Origin: Betaproteobacteria bacterium
GTDB taxonomy: Bacteria; Pseudomonadota; Gammaproteobacteria; Burkholderiales; Burkholderiaceae
Reading direction: 5' to 3'
Assembly (NCBI GenBank): GCA_015654605.1
Contig: JAATGO010000322.1
Location: 1 to 6,592, forward strand
Length of the DNA: 6,592 nt
This document shows positions 5,373 to 6,592 of the stretch, piece after piece. A program made the position numbers and the translations under genes. The notes below the pieces were generated by a model. The model searched no databases and was not told the origin of the DNA. It saw nothing but the letters and a program-made list of their open reading frames with translations. Position 1 is the stretch's first letter; each line of letters opens with the position of its first letter.

Positions 5373-6398
5373 TCACTTCTTTGAGTACTTCTTGTAAAGA
5401 GCAATGACTTCGCCTACGATCCCACGCCGAAATGCCAGCACACAAACGATGAAAATGAAGCCCGTCACGATAGTGACGGAATCGCCAAGCGTCTGAAACC
5501 AGCCAAATCCAGTGACAGAAGTTAGCCAGTCACCGATATCCCCAAGTTTGTCTTCTAGGATAACAATAACGGCAGCCCCGACAATGGGACCGAGGAGAGT
5601 GCCTAACCCTCCTACCAGCGTCATCAATACCACTAGCCCAGACATTGTCCAGTGGACGTCGGTCAAGGTTTCGAAGCCAAGTGTGAGTGTTTTGGTAGCT
5701 CCAGCTAGACCAGTTAGTGCGGCTGACAGAACGAAGGCGAGCAATTTATAGTGAGCGACATTATAGCCAAGGGAAATAGCACGTGGTTCGTTTTCTTTGA
5801 TGGCTTTGAGCACTTGACCAAACGGCGAATGCACTACACGCACGATCAGTGCAAAGGCGAGGACAACAATAGCCAGCACGACGTAATATAGTGTCAGATC
5901 GTTGCTGAGATCGATCAAGCCGAACAGTTCACCACGAGGAACACCTTGTAGTCCATCTTCACCACCCGTGAATGGCGCCTGTAATGCCACGAAATATAGC
6001 ATTTGCGCGAGTGCCAGCGTGATCATGGTGAAGTAGATGCCTTGGCGGCGAATAGCGAGTAAACCCATGACGAGGCCGATTAATGCACCAACGGCCATAC
6101 CAGCTAGTAGGCCAATTTCAGTTGGTAGATGCAATGAACGTAGAGCATAGCCAGCAACATAACCGGCAGCACCAAAAAAGGCGGCATGGCCGAATGATAG
6201 CAGTCCAGTGTAGCCGATCAACAGGTTGAAGGCACAGGAAAATAGTGCAAAGCACAGCAGCTTCATCAGAAACACGGGGTACATGCCGAATGGCGCTGCC
6301 AGTAGTGCTGCCAATACAAGTATCGTCACCACAGTGGTGGTAGTCACACTGTATTTTTTACTGGCAAGAGTTTGCTGATTAATTATTTTGTTCATCAT
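5373..6398 (-). CDS. livM: Branched-chain amino acid-type ABC permease LivM
   Basis: Inner-membrane permease of the hydrophobic amino acid transporter family, 341 residues, which pairs with LivH to form the channel. Several transmembrane stretches are visible (about 22-38, 42-62, 66-86, 94-118, 122-140, 168-188, 218-236, 250-280, 305-323). Family motifs: LLIGYTGLLSFGHAAFFG (59-76), RRQGIYFTMITLALAQ (117-132), GGEDGLQGVPRG (145-156), the cytoplasmic ATPase-contact loop SPFGQVLKAIKENEPRA (191-207), and GGLGTLLGP (263-271). Start: ATG 6398 is immediately followed by a second ATG; AAGG lies eight bases upstream of the first. It begins three bases after the livH stop, so the pair is cotranscribed. 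No ATPase genes follow; the next gene is convergent. Substrate is not readable: leucine/isoleucine/valine is the family default, but amides and carboxylates also occur. Confidence 0.95.
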   Translation of the reverse strand: MMNKIINQQTLASKKYSVTTTTVVTILVLAALLAAPFGMYPVFLMKLLCFALFSCAFNLLIGYTGLLSFGHAAFFGAAGYVAGYALRSLHLPTEIGLLAGMAVGALIGLVMGLLAIRRQGIYFTMITLALAQMLYFVALQAPFTGGEDGLQGVPRGELFGLIDLSNDLTLYYVVLAIVVLAFALIVRVVHSPFGQVLKAIKENEPRAISLGYNVAHYKLLAFVLSAALTGLAGATKTLTLGFETLTDVHWTMSGLVVLMTLVGGLGTLLGPIVGAAVIVILEDKLGDIGDWLTSVTGFGWFQTLGDSVTIVTGFIFIVCVLAFRRGIVGEVIALYKKYSKK

Positions 6399-6401
6399 GA
6401 T

Positions 6402-6592
6402 CTATGCCTTATTATCTTTGCCAAACAAACCTGCGGGACGGATCATCAGTACAATTGCCATGACAATAAACACGATCGTTGCAGACAGCTCTGGATAGAA
6501 CACTCGCGTTAATCCTTCGATGACACCTAATGCGAGCCCTGTAATAATTGAACCGAGGATGGATCCCATCCCACCAATGACGACTACGGCAA
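6402..6592 (-). CDS. livH: Branched-chain amino acid-type ABC permease LivH (C-terminal end only)
   Basis: The last 63 codons of a LivH-type permease, with the rest beyond the window. Visible are AVVVIGGMGSILG near the window edge, matching the conserved VVxGGxGSxxG segment of LivH, then a final membrane helix ending in IVLMIRPAGLFG, the characteristic family C-terminus, and a short KDNKA tail. The stop TAG at 6404-6402 lies three bases before the livM ATG. Family is clear despite the truncation by the window edge. Confidence 0.93.
   Translation of the reverse strand, partial: AVVVIGGMGSILGSIITGLALGVIEGLTRVFYPELSATIVFIVMAIVLMIRPAGLFGKDNKA
6407..6410 (-). promoter_or_regulatory. Ribosome-binding site for livM within the livH tail
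   Basis: AAGG on the minus strand lies inside the last codons of livH, eight bases before the livM ATG at 6398. It supports the first of the two adjacent ATG codons and translational coupling of livH and livM. Confidence 0.5.

Noticed and set aside
5373..6592. Urea transporter (urtB/urtC) that would link to urea made by the ureohydrolases
   Set aside because: The LivM motifs and length fit the general hydrophobic amino acid permease group, and I see nothing specific to UrtC; the gene order also breaks at the convergent junction.
1..6592. CRISPR arrays, tRNA or rRNA genes, insertion sequences, phage genes
   Set aside because: No regularly spaced repeats, cloverleaf-type sequence, transposase motifs or terminal inverted repeats were seen.

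Overview
The window looks like accessory metabolic DNA from a Gram-negative proteobacterium of moderate G+C. A beta- or gamma-proteobacterium is my guess from the protein style (Burkholderiales/Halomonas/Pseudomonas-like LysR, agmatinase-family and Liv proteins). That placement is inference, and I cannot name a genus.

Layout on the minus strand, in transcription order from 4180 down: a complete agmatinase/arginase-family ureohydrolase (3215-4180), then a complete three-gene polar-amino-acid-type ABC importer. The importer consists of a periplasmic binding protein (2430-3179), a permease (1754-2422) and an ATPase (984-1757), tightly packed with a 4-base ATGA overlap between the last two. After a 109-base gap carrying LysR-type operator dyads and a candidate extended -10, a second, different ureohydrolase (874 down to beyond base 1) follows. 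Divergent to this cluster is a LysR-type regulator frame (4401-5306) interrupted by one in-frame TAA at 4920-4922. A short convergent gap (5307-5372) separates it from an unrelated-looking livM (5373-6398) preceded by the 3' end of livH (6402 to beyond 6592), both on the minus strand.

Interpretation: the importer would bring a guanidino compound into the cytoplasm and the two Mn-type ureohydrolases would cleave it to urea plus an amine. The binding-protein pocket is informative. It keeps the residues that in LAO/GlnH-type proteins contact a distal basic or polar group, sandwich the ligand between aromatics and bind the carboxylate. It has lost both side chains that hold the alpha-amino group (Ser to Tyr95, Asp to Gly182). 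This suggests an omega-guanidino acid without an alpha-amino group, such as 4-guanidinobutyrate or 3-guanidinopropionate, rather than arginine. Both hydrolases also lack the His of the family's HGxxF segment, so their substrate or proton-transfer chemistry may be atypical. The regulator appears recently broken or recoded, which would bear on whether the cluster can still be induced.
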